Origin: Thermoplasmata archaeon
GTDB lineage: Archaea > Thermoplasmatota > Thermoplasmata > Lutacidiplasmatales > UBA184
Direction of reading: 5' to 3'
DNA length: 64,000 bases
Assembly (NCBI GenBank): GCA_027306505.1
Contig: DAHUZP010000026.1
Coordinates: 1-64,000 of the forward strand
Under the pieces are notes generated by a model, which was given only the letters and a program-made list of their open reading frames with translations, did no database searches and was not told where the DNA came from. The position numbers and the translations under genes were made by a program. This document shows positions 16,921 to 27,400 of this stretch, one piece after another. How positions within the stretch are numbered: the stretch's first letter is position 1; every line of letters starts with the position of its first letter.

Positions 16921-18897
16921 CTACTCGTCGAGAGGGGCCCCGCACTTCGGACAGAAGCGTCGACGTACCCCGACCAGGGAGGCCCCGCACGCCGGGCAGG
17001 CGAGGGGCTTGGAAGACGGCTCAGCGCCGGGGGCGCTGGCGGGCTTCGGTGACCTCTCCTCCGGTTCCTTCGGTCCCTTCTCCTCCGTCGCGGCTCGGGA
17101 GGTCTTGGTCGATGGGCTCGCCTTCTTCGAGCCTGGAACCGTGGTCTTCCGCGTCCCTTCCGCCGGGGCGGCCGCGGGCTCGTCGTCCTCGATGTTACGC
17201 CGAGAGGCCCGTCCGCGCAGGTAGAGGAGAGCGATCAGGAAGGCCAGGACCACGACGACCACCCCGGCCTCCTCCATAGGGAGGTAGGAGCCGGCGCCTC
17301 CCGACCCCGAGCTGCCGGTCACGTTGAGGAAGGCCTGGGCGCTGCCGCTGTACCCCGTCTGGGCGACCGAGAAGGACAGGACGACCTCCCCCGGTGTGGA
17401 AGGGACAGTGTAGGTGGCCAGGACCTCGCCTTGGGCATCCGAGACCCAGGGGGACGCGGGGACGAAGGCCCCCCCGCCGACGCTCGCCGAGAAGGTGACG
17501 TTGACCCGGGGGACCCCTTGGCTCCCGTGAAGGACCCTCAACGTCACGTTCACGGTCCCTCCAGGCGCGGCCGTGGTGGAGGAGAGGGAGACGGTGAGCG
17601 CGAGGGTCGTGGGGCTCACCTGGACGGCGGAGGAGGCGGAGCCCTGGAAGAGCCCGTTGCCCACGCTCGCGTTGATCCAGGTGGTCTGGGGCGAGGAGAC
17701 CAGGGGGGCCGAGTAGTTCCCCTGCGCCTTTCCCTGGGCGTCCGTGGTCCAGGGCAGCGCTGGCGTGAAGGTGCCCCCGGCCGTGCTGCCGAGGTAGACG
17801 GTGAGGCCGGAGATGGGGACGCCCGCAGCAACGGCGCGCAGGGCGATCGCGACGGTCGCCCCACCGGACACCGACCCAGGGGTCGCGTTGAGGGTGACGG
17901 ATAGCGGGGTGGGGGCGGCGGTGGTCCAGAGCGCCGTCCCGTTGGTGACCACGGGCACCGAGGTCCCGAGCTCCAGGGCCCCTGGCGCGAGGTAGCCCCG
18001 CTGGGCCGCCCCCGCCTCGCCCCACGCGGGAGGTACCGTACCGTTCCAGCTCACGACCACGGGCCTGGGGAGATACCAGGGCGCGGTGGGGTTGGCGCTG
18101 GTGCGGACCCGCATCGTGAGCGGAAGGTCCACCATCGACGGGACCCAGGGCGAGCCGGTCCAGGTGCCTAGGCTCACCACCCCGATCCCCCCGGTCCAGG
18201 TGGCCTCCGATCCGTTGAGGGTGATGTTGTTCGATCCGGGGTAGGGGAAGAGCGCCCCCTGATAGAGGACCTCCCACGTGCGGTTCCCGGTGTTCACCGC
18301 TTGGAACGAGACGCTCTCGTTCTGCGAGATCGGGCCCGTGTTGTATCCGCAGCTGATGAAGTGCCCGGTCGTGTTGTCGACCACCAGCCAGAACGGGATG
18401 GGGCCGCTGGGGGTCAGGGAGTAGTTCGCGAAGAGCCCCATCGTGAGGATCTGGTCGGCGATGACCTCCTGCTCGGTGAGGAGGAAGGAGCCGCTCCCGA
18501 CGATGGGCATCGAGTACCCGGAGAGGTTGAACTCGAACCCGCTGTTCGGAACCGCGAGCGGATCGACGCTGTGGGCGGACAGCCCCCCGGTCCCAGCGGT
18601 CGCGGCGCTAGGGCCGACGGTCCGGTGGGAGAGCGGGGCCATGAGCCCAGGGATCGGGCAGGACCCCAGCGCACGGGACGGGCTCGCGGTGACCCGCGGA
18701 GCTTCCCCATGGTCGGGGCCCCCCACCGGGGACGTCGCGCTCAAGGCGCTGGCAACGGAGGATCCGGGCGCGGTGACGCCGGGGACCGAGAAGGTCAACA
18801 GCAGCATGGCCAGGACGAGCAGCACGGGCGCGCCCGCCCGGAGGGGTCCGCGTCCATGGCTGGGGTCCATCCGCTCTTGGGCCTCCGTTCGAGCCAT
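16921..18897 (-). CDS. Ig-like surface protein with cytoplasmic zinc ribbon
   Basis: The 658-residue product starts at ATG 18897, about 28 nt after a CTATG element. A signal segment (APVLLVLAMLLLTFSVPGV) leads into an exported region rich in N-glycosylation sequons. Two invasin/Big-1-like Ig domains follow (TLNATPGSVSGGATVAIALR and TVSLSSTTAAPGGTVNVTLR, about residues 340-530). One membrane helix (AGVVVVVLAFLIALLYL) comes before an acidic/basic tail of ~100 residues ending in CPACGASLVGVRRRFCPKCG, a zinc ribbon. The ribbon should face the cytoplasm, an unusual arrangement that could couple surface contact to an internal partner. Confidence 0.78.
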   Translation of the reverse strand: MARTEAQERMDPSHGRGPLRAGAPVLLVLAMLLLTFSVPGVTAPGSSVASALSATSPVGGPDHGEAPRVTASPSRALGSCPIPGLMAPLSHRTVGPSAATAGTGGLSAHSVDPLAVPNSGFEFNLSGYSMPIVGSGSFLLTEQEVIADQILTMGLFANYSLTPSGPIPFWLVVDNTTGHFISCGYNTGPISQNESVSFQAVNTGNRTWEVLYQGALFPYPGSNNITLNGSEATWTGGIGVVSLGTWTGSPWVPSMVDLPLTMRVRTSANPTAPWYLPRPVVVSWNGTVPPAWGEAGAAQRGYLAPGALELGTSVPVVTNGTALWTTAAPTPLSVTLNATPGSVSGGATVAIALRAVAAGVPISGLTVYLGSTAGGTFTPALPWTTDAQGKAQGNYSAPLVSSPQTTWINASVGNGLFQGSASSAVQVSPTTLALTVSLSSTTAAPGGTVNVTLRVLHGSQGVPRVNVTFSASVGGGAFVPASPWVSDAQGEVLATYTVPSTPGEVVLSFSVAQTGYSGSAQAFLNVTGSSGSGGAGSYLPMEEAGVVVVVLAFLIALLYLRGRASRRNIEDDEPAAAPAEGTRKTTVPGSKKASPSTKTSRAATEEKGPKEPEERSPKPASAPGAEPSSKPLACPACGASLVGVRRRFCPKCGAPLDE

Positions 18898-18975
18898 GGC
18901 GCCGGGGCGATGGGCCCTCCCCACATAGCCTTCCGGTGGTCCGATCCCCGAGGTCCCGCCGAGACCCCGACCTCA

Positions 18976-20076
18976 TCAGGCCGCCTTGGGTGCGATGGTG
19001 CTCGCGGCGCGGGGAGATGCCCCCTTCGAGGTCGAGGGCTTCGAACTGTCCATGATCTGCCGCTCCACGGCGTAGTTGATGGCGATCTCCGCGAGGTCCC
19101 CCGCGTAGAGCGCGGTCCGCTCCAGGCTCTCCAGGACGTAGGCGAGCGCGACGGCGACCCGGCCGGGGCGTGAGAAGAAGTTGTCGAGGAGCTTCCTACG
19201 GTGCTGGACCAGCCGCTCGGTGTCGTCCAGGACCCGGTTCGCGCCCCTCGTGTCCCCGGAGAAGAGGGTCTCCACCGCGGTGTCGAGGAGAGAGCGGGCG
19301 GTGTCGGCGAGACGGGCGAGCTCGTCGACCTGGGGCTTGGGAGCGGAGGTCCCGGTCATCCAGTCGGTGACCTCGGCGATCCGGACCGCGTGGTCCGCGA
19401 TGCGCTCCAGCACCCTCGAGACCTGCAGGAAGGTCGCGCACTCCGGGAGCGTGAGGCCGAGGGAGGTCAGGTGTCGCTGGTCCCTCAATGCGACGGTCAC
19501 CTGCTTCTGGGTGAACCAGTGCAGTCGGTCCACCTCCCAGTCCCGCTGGCGGACGTCCTGAGCGATGGCCGAGTCGCGTTGAGCGAAGGCCGTGATCGCG
19601 TCGGCCTGCATCGCGCGGACCATGTGATGCATCCGTCGGATCATCGAGGGCAGCGGGAGCGGGTTCACCCCAACCACGTCCTGCAGCGTCACGCCCTCGG
19701 CCGACTCTTCCAGGATCTCGGGGCCGATCATGTGTTGGGCGAAGTCCCGGATGACCTCGCGGGTCTGCGCGCTCATCCGGCTCGGCGTCCGCACCTCGAG
19801 GAGGGTGGCTCCGCCGATGTACTCCGCGACCAAGAGACGGAAAAGGTGGTCACGGTCCATCTCGTTGGAGACGGTGACCTGCCGACGCATGGGCTCGCTC
19901 TTGTCCCCCTCCTGGGTGTAGAGGGTGAGCGATCCGTCCGGACGAGAGGCGAACAGGAGCACGTCACCGGCGGAGAGCCCGCGGGAGGTGACCCACGTCT
20001 TCGGAAGCGAGACGATGTAGGTGCTGCCCCCGGTCCTCTGGATCCTTCTCCCTTCGTAGCCCCCGGGGGTCCTCAT
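18976..20076 (-). CDS. phoU: AbrB-PhoU fusion regulator (archaeal PhoU family)
   Basis: The N-terminus is an AbrB/SpoVT swapped-hairpin domain (RRIQRTGGSTYIVSLPKTWV). Two PhoU three-helix bundles follow, with ERIADHAVRIAEV in the first and a matching ERTALYAGDLAEIAINYAVE in the second; such E/D-rich motifs bind iron clusters in PhoU. This architecture is typical of archaeal PhoU, a regulator of phosphate uptake. No pst genes are nearby. The TATA-like CTATATA (20101-20107) sits about 27 nt before ATG 20076 but only ~19 nt before ATG 20085, so I prefer 20076 (366 residues). Confidence 0.85.
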   Translation of the reverse strand: MRTPGGYEGRRIQRTGGSTYIVSLPKTWVTSRGLSAGDVLLFASRPDGSLTLYTQEGDKSEPMRRQVTVSNEMDRDHLFRLLVAEYIGGATLLEVRTPSRMSAQTREVIRDFAQHMIGPEILEESAEGVTLQDVVGVNPLPLPSMIRRMHHMVRAMQADAITAFAQRDSAIAQDVRQRDWEVDRLHWFTQKQVTVALRDQRHLTSLGLTLPECATFLQVSRVLERIADHAVRIAEVTDWMTGTSAPKPQVDELARLADTARSLLDTAVETLFSGDTRGANRVLDDTERLVQHRRKLLDNFFSRPGRVAVALAYVLESLERTALYAGDLAEIAINYAVERQIMDSSKPSTSKGASPRAASTIAPKAA

Positions 20077-20316
20077 GGTCTCCATTGAATTGGCCTGTCT
20101 ATATAGGGCTACGGGGGAAACCCTCGACGTACGGTAAAGGCGCTCGAACTTCGACGGCCCTCCTCGACCCTCCCCGGGGGTCCGTCCCTCGCCGCTGCCC
20201 GTTCACCGCCGCACGGGTCGGAGAGATGGTGCGGTCCCTCTCCGCCCGTCCTCTCTCGGCACTCGCCTGCCCCGGACGGGGCATGGATGCGTGCAGCTCG
20301 CCGGGTTCCGATACAC

Positions 20317-20345
20317 ACATTTTATATGGCTACCGAATATTTCGG
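20317..20345 (+). promoter_or_regulatory. Promoter and probable MarR operator
   Basis: TTTTATATGG (about 20319-20328) is a good TATA box. Downstream of it, CCGAATATTTCGG (20333-20345) is an inverted repeat with 5-bp arms around TAT, lying between the TATA box and ATG 20358. This is where an autoregulating MarR protein would block initiation. Confidence 0.6.
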
Positions 20346-20357
20346 GCTCCGAATCAA

Positions 20358-20864
20358 ATGGCGGATGCCGTTCAGACTGCCCTGACGAGCCCCTCACGCG
20401 GTGAGGCGCGGCTCTCGCACGCCGTCTCCCAGCTCACCCGGCGATGGTTGCGCCTCGCGAAGGGGGAGGCGCGCACGCTGGACCTCAGCCTCCCTCAGAT
20501 CTTCCTCCTGGGGGGGCTCCGGGAGAAGGGTCACATCCCCGTCACTCGATGGGCGGAGCAGATGGGGGCGTCCCCTTCCGCGACGACCGGGCTGCTGGAC
20601 ACGCTCGAGGCGCGCGGGTACGTCCTCCGGGTCCATGATGAGGCGGACCGCCGGCAGGTCCTGGTCTCGCTGACCCCCAAGGGGCGCCGACTGGCAGAGA
20701 AGGTCCGCTCGACCTTCCAGTCCCACTGGACCCAGTTCTGCGCCGGCATCCCGCCGCAGGAGCTCGAGACGGCGGCCGGGACCCTGGAGCTCATCCTCCA
20801 ACGGATGGACGCTGCGGCTCCCGACTGCGACGCGCGCGTGGAGATGGTCGCGCGAGCGAGGTAG
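20358..20864 (+). CDS. MarR-family transcriptional regulator
   Basis: The 168-residue product has the MarR fold: a first helix pair for dimerisation, then a winged helix with SPSATTGLLDTLEARGYV as recognition region and DEADRRQVLVSLTPKGRRL as wing. The start is ATG 20358, just after a TATA box and an inverted repeat. The longer track ORF starts before that promoter and is rejected. The gene heads an operon with an ABC transporter and an MFS exporter, so it probably represses drug efflux until a small ligand binds. Confidence 0.9.
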   Translation: MADAVQTALTSPSRGEARLSHAVSQLTRRWLRLAKGEARTLDLSLPQIFLLGGLREKGHIPVTRWAEQMGASPSATTGLLDTLEARGYVLRVHDEADRRQVLVSLTPKGRRLAEKVRSTFQSHWTQFCAGIPPQELETAAGTLELILQRMDAAAPDCDARVEMVARAR

Positions 20865-20868
20865 GACC

Positions 20869-21816
20869 ATGACCCAACCCAGCATAGAGACGCGCGCGCT
20901 CACGAAGACCTTCGGCACTTTCACCGCGCTCGACCACCTCGACCTCAAGCTCGAGGGGGCGAAGTGCGTGGGCTTCCTCGGTCCGAACGGGGCTGGGAAG
21001 ACGACCACTCTCAAGATGCTCACCGACATGATCTTCCCGACCTCGGGGGAGTGCTTCATCAACAACATCCCGGTGGGACGGCAGCGCAAGCTGGCGCTGG
21101 CCGATGCCGGGGTGCTGATCGAGAGCCCGGAGATCTACCCTTCCTTGACCCCCCGACAGGCGCTCGAGATGGTCGCCGACCTGAGGGGGATGCCCTCCGG
21201 AGAGGTCCGGGGCCGGATCGATGAGGTCCTCTCCGAGGTCAAGATGGAGGACTGGGTCGACAAGCGGGTCGGCATGTTCTCCAAGGGGATGAAACAGCGG
21301 ATCAACATCGCCGCCGCCCTCGTCCACGACCCGGACGTCGTCATCCTGGACGAGCCTGCGACCGGTCTCGACCCCCGAGGGATGGCCGAGGTCCGCGAGA
21401 TCGTGCGGAGTCTCAAGAAGCGGAACCGGCTGATCTTCATGAGCAGCCACATCCTGCAAGAGGTCGTCGATGTGTGCGACGAGGTCGCTCTCATCGACAA
21501 GGGCAAGCTGCTCTTCTACGATACCCTCGCCAACGTCACCTCCCGTTTCGCGGAGGGCACCCCCACCATCGACGTGGGCCTCGCCCGCCCCCTCTCGAGC
21601 GACGCGATGCTTCAGAACGTCTCCGGGCTGGAAGGGGTGACCTCCTGCGTCCTGCTCGAACCGAAGCGTCTTCGGCTCAAGTTCAAGGGGGGTCCGGAGG
21701 CCCAGGAGCGGCTGCTCGCGGGCCTGGTGGGCCTTCACATCGGGGTGAACAGCCTCTCGGAGCCCGTGAGCGCTCTCGAGGAGATCTACCTCAAGCAGAT
21801 CGCGAGGGGGGACTGA
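20869..21816 (+). CDS. ABC transporter ATP-binding protein (drug-export type)
   Basis: The 315-residue ATPase starts 2 nt after the marR stop codon. It shows Walker A GPNGAGKTTTLKML, signature FSKGMKQRINIAAA, Walker B VVILDEPATGLDPRG and switch MSSHIL, followed by a DrrA-like C-terminal domain. It energises the permease directly downstream. The link to MarR and MFS genes suggests multidrug or xenobiotic efflux. Confidence 0.9.
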   Translation: MTQPSIETRALTKTFGTFTALDHLDLKLEGAKCVGFLGPNGAGKTTTLKMLTDMIFPTSGECFINNIPVGRQRKLALADAGVLIESPEIYPSLTPRQALEMVADLRGMPSGEVRGRIDEVLSEVKMEDWVDKRVGMFSKGMKQRINIAAALVHDPDVVILDEPATGLDPRGMAEVREIVRSLKKRNRLIFMSSHILQEVVDVCDEVALIDKGKLLFYDTLANVTSRFAEGTPTIDVGLARPLSSDAMLQNVSGLEGVTSCVLLEPKRLRLKFKGGPEAQERLLAGLVGLHIGVNSLSEPVSALEEIYLKQIARGD

Positions 21817-21821
21817 AGAAG

Positions 21822-22745
21822 ATGGCCGCACCGACCAAGACGGCGATGGGGACCCGCAGCAAGCGGGCGGCGAAGCCCCGGCTCCAAGTACCCCCTTCCG
21901 TCCAGCAGATCTTCAAGCTGACCCGGTTCCAGTTCCGGGAGTACCTCTCCTCCCGGCGGTTCGCGGTGCTTCTCGGGATCGTTCTCGCGATCGGCCTGCT
22001 GCTCACGGTCATCGTCGCCCACTTCCAAGCGTCCTTGCACCAATGCTCCAGCCTCACGCCCGGGTTCCTCTGCTCGAACCTCGCGTTCTACGGCTCGCTG
22101 TGGGGAGGAGCCGCCTCGTTCGTCGTCGTTCTCGCCGCCGTGTTCTTCGGCGGGGACGCGATCGCCGGGGAGTTCCAGAACAAGACCGGCTACTTCCTGA
22201 TGGGCCTCCCGATCCGCCGGGCGACGGTCTACATCGGGAAGTACATCGCGGCGCTCATCGCCTCGTTCTTGGTGCTCGTCCTCTTTCTCCTGATCGTCAT
22301 CGCGAACGGCGCCTACTACTTCGGAGGGAGCGCGCTGCCGTGGCAGCTGCTGCCATCCTTCATCCTCGCCTTCGTCTACCTCATGGCGGTCCTGGGCTCG
22401 ACCTTCATGTTCAGTTCGCTGTTCAAGACCTCCGCCTACGGGTTCGTCCTCACGGCGATCCTCTTCCTCTTTGGGTTCTCCCTCCTCCAGGAACTCGTCA
22501 CTTCCTTGGTCAAGATCGAGCCATGGATGGTCATCTCCTACGCCAGCGGGGCCATCGGGGACGTCTTCTCCACCTCGATCAACTGGGGGCTCTCCGGGAC
22601 CATCACCCATACCCAGTTGGGTCGCGGCGCGACCCTGGTCAGCTACACCTGCGGAGTGGCCGAGGGCGTGGCGATCATCATCGCCTACTTCCTCCTCACG
22701 GCCGTGGCCGGCCTTCTGCTCTTCGAGCGCGAAGAGTTCTCCTAG
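21822..22745 (+). CDS. ABC-2 type permease
   Basis: The 307-residue permease starts at ATG 21822, five bases after the ATPase stop; the longer track start lies inside the ATPase gene. After a basic cytoplasmic N-terminus, about six membrane segments follow. The conserved cytoplasmic loop FFGGDAIAGEFQNKTGYFLM and the next helix match the ABC-2/NatB family. It forms an exporter with the preceding ATPase. Confidence 0.88.
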   Translation: MAAPTKTAMGTRSKRAAKPRLQVPPSVQQIFKLTRFQFREYLSSRRFAVLLGIVLAIGLLLTVIVAHFQASLHQCSSLTPGFLCSNLAFYGSLWGGAASFVVVLAAVFFGGDAIAGEFQNKTGYFLMGLPIRRATVYIGKYIAALIASFLVLVLFLLIVIANGAYYFGGSALPWQLLPSFILAFVYLMAVLGSTFMFSSLFKTSAYGFVLTAILFLFGFSLLQELVTSLVKIEPWMVISYASGAIGDVFSTSINWGLSGTITHTQLGRGATLVSYTCGVAEGVAIIIAYFLLTAVAGLLLFEREEFS

Positions 22746-22751
22746 GTCCCG

Positions 22752-24419
22752 ATGGAGGAGCCAAGCACCATGCCGCCCACCACCTCGACCCAGCCCACGA
22801 GCGATGAGCCGGTCGGCAAGACCGGGACGCACCACCTCTCCCTCCACCGGGGTGCGCACCAAGGGCACGACCCGCACGCGAAGACGATGGAGACCTTCGA
22901 TCGGCCCTACGCCTTCCGGATCATGGCCCTTCTGGCGGCGCTGGTGATGATCACCATGTACATCGAGGGGATGCTCACTCCCTCGCTGCTCTCCATCGCG
23001 AGCAATTTCAACGTGGACATCTCGCAGGTGAGCCTCGTGCTCTCGGTCTACCTCGTGACAGGGGTCGCGCTGAGCCCCATCGCCGGGAAACTAGGTGACG
23101 TCTACGGCAAGAAGAAGGTCCTCACCATCGTCATGGTGATCTACGCCGCCGCGGTCTCGGTCACCGGTTTCTCCCCGACCTTCGGGTTCATGGTCGTCTC
23201 CCGTGCGGTCCAGGGGGTCGGTCTCACGATCATGCCGCTCGCCATGAGCCTCGTCCGGGAGGAGTTCCCCAGGGAGCTCGTGCCCAAGGCCCAGGGGCTC
23301 CTCAGCGGCCTCTTCGGAGGCGGCTTCGCGGTCAGCCTTCCCCTGGGGGCCTGGGTCTCCAACGCCTACGGGTGGCGCTGGACCTACCATTCGGCGGTCC
23401 CTGTGGTCATCGCGCTCACGATCATCGCGATCCTCTTTGTCCGGGAGTCCCCCTACCGTCGGCCGAACGCGTTCATCGACTACGGCGGGGCCGCCGTACT
23501 CGCGGGCTCCCTGGCGATGCTGGTGCTCGCGCTCGCTCAGGGCCCGGTGTGGGGCTGGAGCGACCTGCGCGTGGTGGTCCTGCTCGCGGGAGGGCTGCTC
23601 CTCCTGGTCCCCGTCGCGATCATCGAGCTCTACCACCACCGCAAGGGTCGGGACGTGATCCTCAACCTCCGGCTGCTCAGCGAGAGGAACGTCATGGTGA
23701 CGAACCTGGTGGTCCTCATCGCGGGGTTCGGGATGTTCCTCTCCTTCCAGGCGATCACCTACCGCCTGGAGGACCCGTCCTGGGGCGGAGGGTTCGGCCA
23801 ATCGATCTTCCAGACGGGCCTCTCCTTCATCGCCTTCGCGGTCCCCATGCTCATCTTCGCCCCCCTCGCGAGCCTCGCGGTCACGCGCGTCGGCACGAAG
23901 CCGCTGACCGTCCTGGGCGGTCTCATCGGGGCCGACGGGTTCTACATGGCGACGGGCGCCAACTCCCTCTTCTGGATGCTCGTGACGATGGCGATCATCG
24001 GGGCGGGGATCGCGGTCCTCAACGCCTCGGTGATCAACCTGCTGGTGCTGACCGTGGCGCCACGTGACATGGGGCTCGGCACGTCGCTCAACTCCGTGTT
24101 CCGCTTCATGGGGAGCAGCGTCGGTGCTCCGCTCGCCGCGTCGCTCATGTCCACCTACATGGCGACCTACTACTACCGTGGAGCGATACCCGTCCAGCTA
24201 CCGGACTCCACCGCCTTCGACTACTCCTACTACATCGCCGCCGGGGCCTTCTTGCTCTCGGTCGTCATCGCGCTCTTCGCGAGGGAGATCCTCGGAGCGA
24301 GCGCGGTCGGCGCGGGCGACCCTACCGCCAAGGCCGCTCGAGGCCCCTCGTCCCTCCCCTTCTCGAAGACCGGGAACGTTCCCCGTCCCACGGCCCGGCA
24401 GCTGCAGCCTCCGGGCTAG
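22752..24419 (+). CDS. MFS multidrug efflux transporter (DHA2, 14-TM type)
   Basis: The 555-residue protein has a His-rich cytoplasmic N-terminus (HHLSLHRGAHQGHDPH) and then 14 hydrophobic segments. MFS motif A appears as GKLGDVYGKKKVL after TM2, and motif C-like glycine-rich stretches lie in TM5. Length and topology fit the DHA2 proton-drug antiporters. It is the last gene of the MarR-ABC-ABC-MFS unit, starting 6 nt after the permease gene. The histidine-rich N-terminus is not typical and might bind metal. Confidence 0.88.
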   Translation: MEEPSTMPPTTSTQPTSDEPVGKTGTHHLSLHRGAHQGHDPHAKTMETFDRPYAFRIMALLAALVMITMYIEGMLTPSLLSIASNFNVDISQVSLVLSVYLVTGVALSPIAGKLGDVYGKKKVLTIVMVIYAAAVSVTGFSPTFGFMVVSRAVQGVGLTIMPLAMSLVREEFPRELVPKAQGLLSGLFGGGFAVSLPLGAWVSNAYGWRWTYHSAVPVVIALTIIAILFVRESPYRRPNAFIDYGGAAVLAGSLAMLVLALAQGPVWGWSDLRVVVLLAGGLLLLVPVAIIELYHHRKGRDVILNLRLLSERNVMVTNLVVLIAGFGMFLSFQAITYRLEDPSWGGGFGQSIFQTGLSFIAFAVPMLIFAPLASLAVTRVGTKPLTVLGGLIGADGFYMATGANSLFWMLVTMAIIGAGIAVLNASVINLLVLTVAPRDMGLGTSLNSVFRFMGSSVGAPLAASLMSTYMATYYYRGAIPVQLPDSTAFDYSYYIAAGAFLLSVVIALFAREILGASAVGAGDPTAKAARGPSSLPFSKTGNVPRPTARQLQPPG

Positions 24420-24467
24420 GACCGAGGGCCCTCCCACCGCCGCGGCCCACCGGGGCTCCTTGCCCGG

Positions 24468-27400
24468 TCAAAGGGTAGGCTCGTCGTCCTCCGGCTTCGG
24501 CCTCGAGGGGGCCGGTCGCCGGGGCGGCAGGGTGGCACGGGATGGAGTGGCGGGCTCCGGTCCCTTCGACCTCGTGCCGCGCTCTTCTTCTTCGTCCTCG
24601 TCGTCGTCCTGCCCCTCTCCTGGCCGGGAGGGCGATGGCCGGGGCCTGCGGAGCAGCGAGGTTCGGGTCGCAGGAGAGGGGCGCTCTGGGGCCCCGTCGC
24701 TCTCCTCCCCGCCCTTAGGGTCGCGGTGCCGGAGGACCACCGGCATCCTCTCGAGCGCGCTCTCATGGTCGGGCCCCTCGACCACGTCGGAGCTCTCCCC
24801 GACCGTGTCCAAACGAACGGGTCGGTCGGCGGACCGGGTCCCGGTCCGACCCTCCTCCAGGTCCTCCTCGCCCGATCGGGAGCTCCCCCGTTCGGCACGC
24901 GGCCCTGAGGCGTGCCCGGCAGACGGGCCCTTCCCCGGTTCGGAGGAGCGCTTCGGCCGCACCTCGTCCTCCTCCTCCTCTTCTTCCTGGTCCACTTCGT
25001 CGGCCCCTCCCTTGGTTCGGGTACCTTCCGGGAGCGCGTGGCGGTGGGTATGGGAGGCCCGATGGCGGTGGATCTTCGTCACGAGCAGCGTGTCGGGGTC
25101 CTTGGGGCGGGCCCGAGGCTCCAGGTCGCTGCCCTCCGGGTCCCAGGGCAGGACCTCGTTCGAGTACGGCGGGATGCTCCTCCGCTCGCGAAGGAGCTTG
25201 GTTCCGACCAGCAGGAGGCCGATCAGCGTGAGGACCCAGAGAAGCCAGGACCAGAAGGGCGCACCCGCCAACGGGGTCGCGTACCACACGGTGGCCGTCG
25301 CGGCCGGGAGGACCTGGACCGTCGCCGTCGCCGAGGGCACGGCGAAACCGTTGGAAGCGACCACGGTCGCGTTGACCTCGTAGCTGGTCGCCGAGGGGAC
25401 GGAGAGGTCGACCGAACCGACCTGGGAGGTGAACGTCCTCGGACAGGACCAGGGGCCCATCGGTAGGGCGCCGGAGCTCGAGGCGAAGCAGATCCGTACC
25501 TCCTGGAAGTCCGGCAGCGACTGCGCCACGGTGAGGTCGTTCCACGCGACGTGGATCGTGAGCGCCCCGCCGGTCGCTTGGAGGAGCGGGGGACTGTAGA
25601 GGGGCGTGAAATCGATCGACGGGGAGCTCACCCTGCTCCCGTCAGTGGTCGCGACGGTGAGCACGTAGCTCGTGGTCGCGAGCGCGGGGACCGGCGGAGC
25701 GGTGAGGTTGTAGGGGCCGGAGAACGAGGGAGCGTAGGTGTGCAGGCTCGAGAGGTTGAGCGAAGTGGTGGAGGTGGCACCCGGCAGCGTCTCGTTCACC
25801 CACCAGTTCCCGAAGTGGTCGATCGGGGCCCCGAGCGTCCAGGCGAGGAGCACCTGCCCGGGGAGGCCGGAGGGCGAGGCACCGAGGGTCGGGGCGACGA
25901 GGGGCGTCGTGATGGAGGCGACGCCCGTGAAGTTCCCATAGGCGGTGACCTCGGTCACGGCGACCTCCACCAGGCTGTTCATGGAGGTGCCGGTGACCTG
26001 GTAGGAGGTCACGTTCGCGGCGAGCCCCAGGGGGGTCTCGCCCTGGAAGGTCCCACCATCGATGCTCAGCGCGACGGTCCAGGCGATGAACCCGGGCCCG
26101 GGGGAGGCGGTCCAGTAGGCCTCCACGGTCCCGGGGGAGGGCGCGAGGAGGCTCACCGCGGGAGGCGGGAAGGCCGCCGGAAGGACGGTCACCTCCCGGG
26201 GCGTGGAACGGAAGACGTCGCCGGCGCTATCGTTGACCCAGAGGGTGAGGTTGTCCTTGCCTGACCTGGAAAGGACGAGGCTCAAGGAGGGGGAGCTCAG
26301 CTGGTACCACCCGGGCTCCATGCCCTGGACCTCGAGGGCCATAGAGACGATCGTCCCGCTGCCCCCGGAAACGGTCGCGTTCGCGCCGACGAGCAGAGGG
26401 GCGGTGCCCGAGAGCGGGCCGACGCGGAAGTTCGCGGAGAGCAACGGCAGCACGCTCACGGTGACAGGGGCGGAGACCGCGACGGACCCTTCCGAGTCGG
26501 TCACGGTCGCGACGGCCCAGGCCGGGCCCTGGGCGGGGAAGGCGTGCACGACGCTCGTACCGGAGCCGGTGGTCCCGTCGGAGAAGGTCCAGGAGACGGA
26601 GTAGGTCACTCCTGGGGCCCCGCCCGAGGGGCTCGTGGTGAAGTCGAAGGGCCCGCCCACCTGCGCCTCGGTACGGTTGGAGATCGCGATCGCGCCGAGC
26701 GGAGGGGACCCCAAGGCCGTCAGGTTGCCGCTCTGGTCCATGGTGTAGAGGACGCCGTCCGCGATCGCGAGGGAGGAGTTCACGGCCTTGGGGAGGGGCT
26801 CGAACCAGAGGAGCTGGCCGCTGCTCGCGTTGAGGTCGGCGATGCCGGCCCCGCTACCGGTGATGTTCGCTCCTAGGAACACCTGGTCACCCACGACCGT
26901 CGGAGGACCCGTCGCGTAGAACGTCGTCTTCCAGAGCAGGGCCCCTAAGCTGAGGTTCCAGGCGTAGAGCGGCCCGACCCCATCCGTCGCGAAGACCCGC
27001 CCGTTCGAAGCGGCCGGCGGAAGCAACGTTTGAGCGCCGGAGGATTGGGCCCAGAGGGTGGGGTTCCCTGGGACCCCCGAGGTGAGCACGCCGTCCGAGG
27101 CGGCGACGCTGAAGCGCCCGTCCGCCCAGAGCGTCGCGCCCCGGCTCGAGACGGTGTCGGGGGTGAGCCCCGCGAGCCCGCCGAACGGGGTGAGGGTATC
27201 GACGCCGCCCACCGCCTGGGCATAGAGCTCTCCCGCTCCCTCAGCGGGAGCGTGCGTGGGATCGGCGGAGTAGTTCTGGGTCTGGAGCTCCAGGGCACCG
27301 TTGGTCGCGTTGAGGATCGAGAGGTACTGCTGGGTGAGCACGTAGAGGTTCCCGCCGTAGGGCAGGGGAGCGGCGCCCAGGTCAGGGGAGCCCAAGGGGA

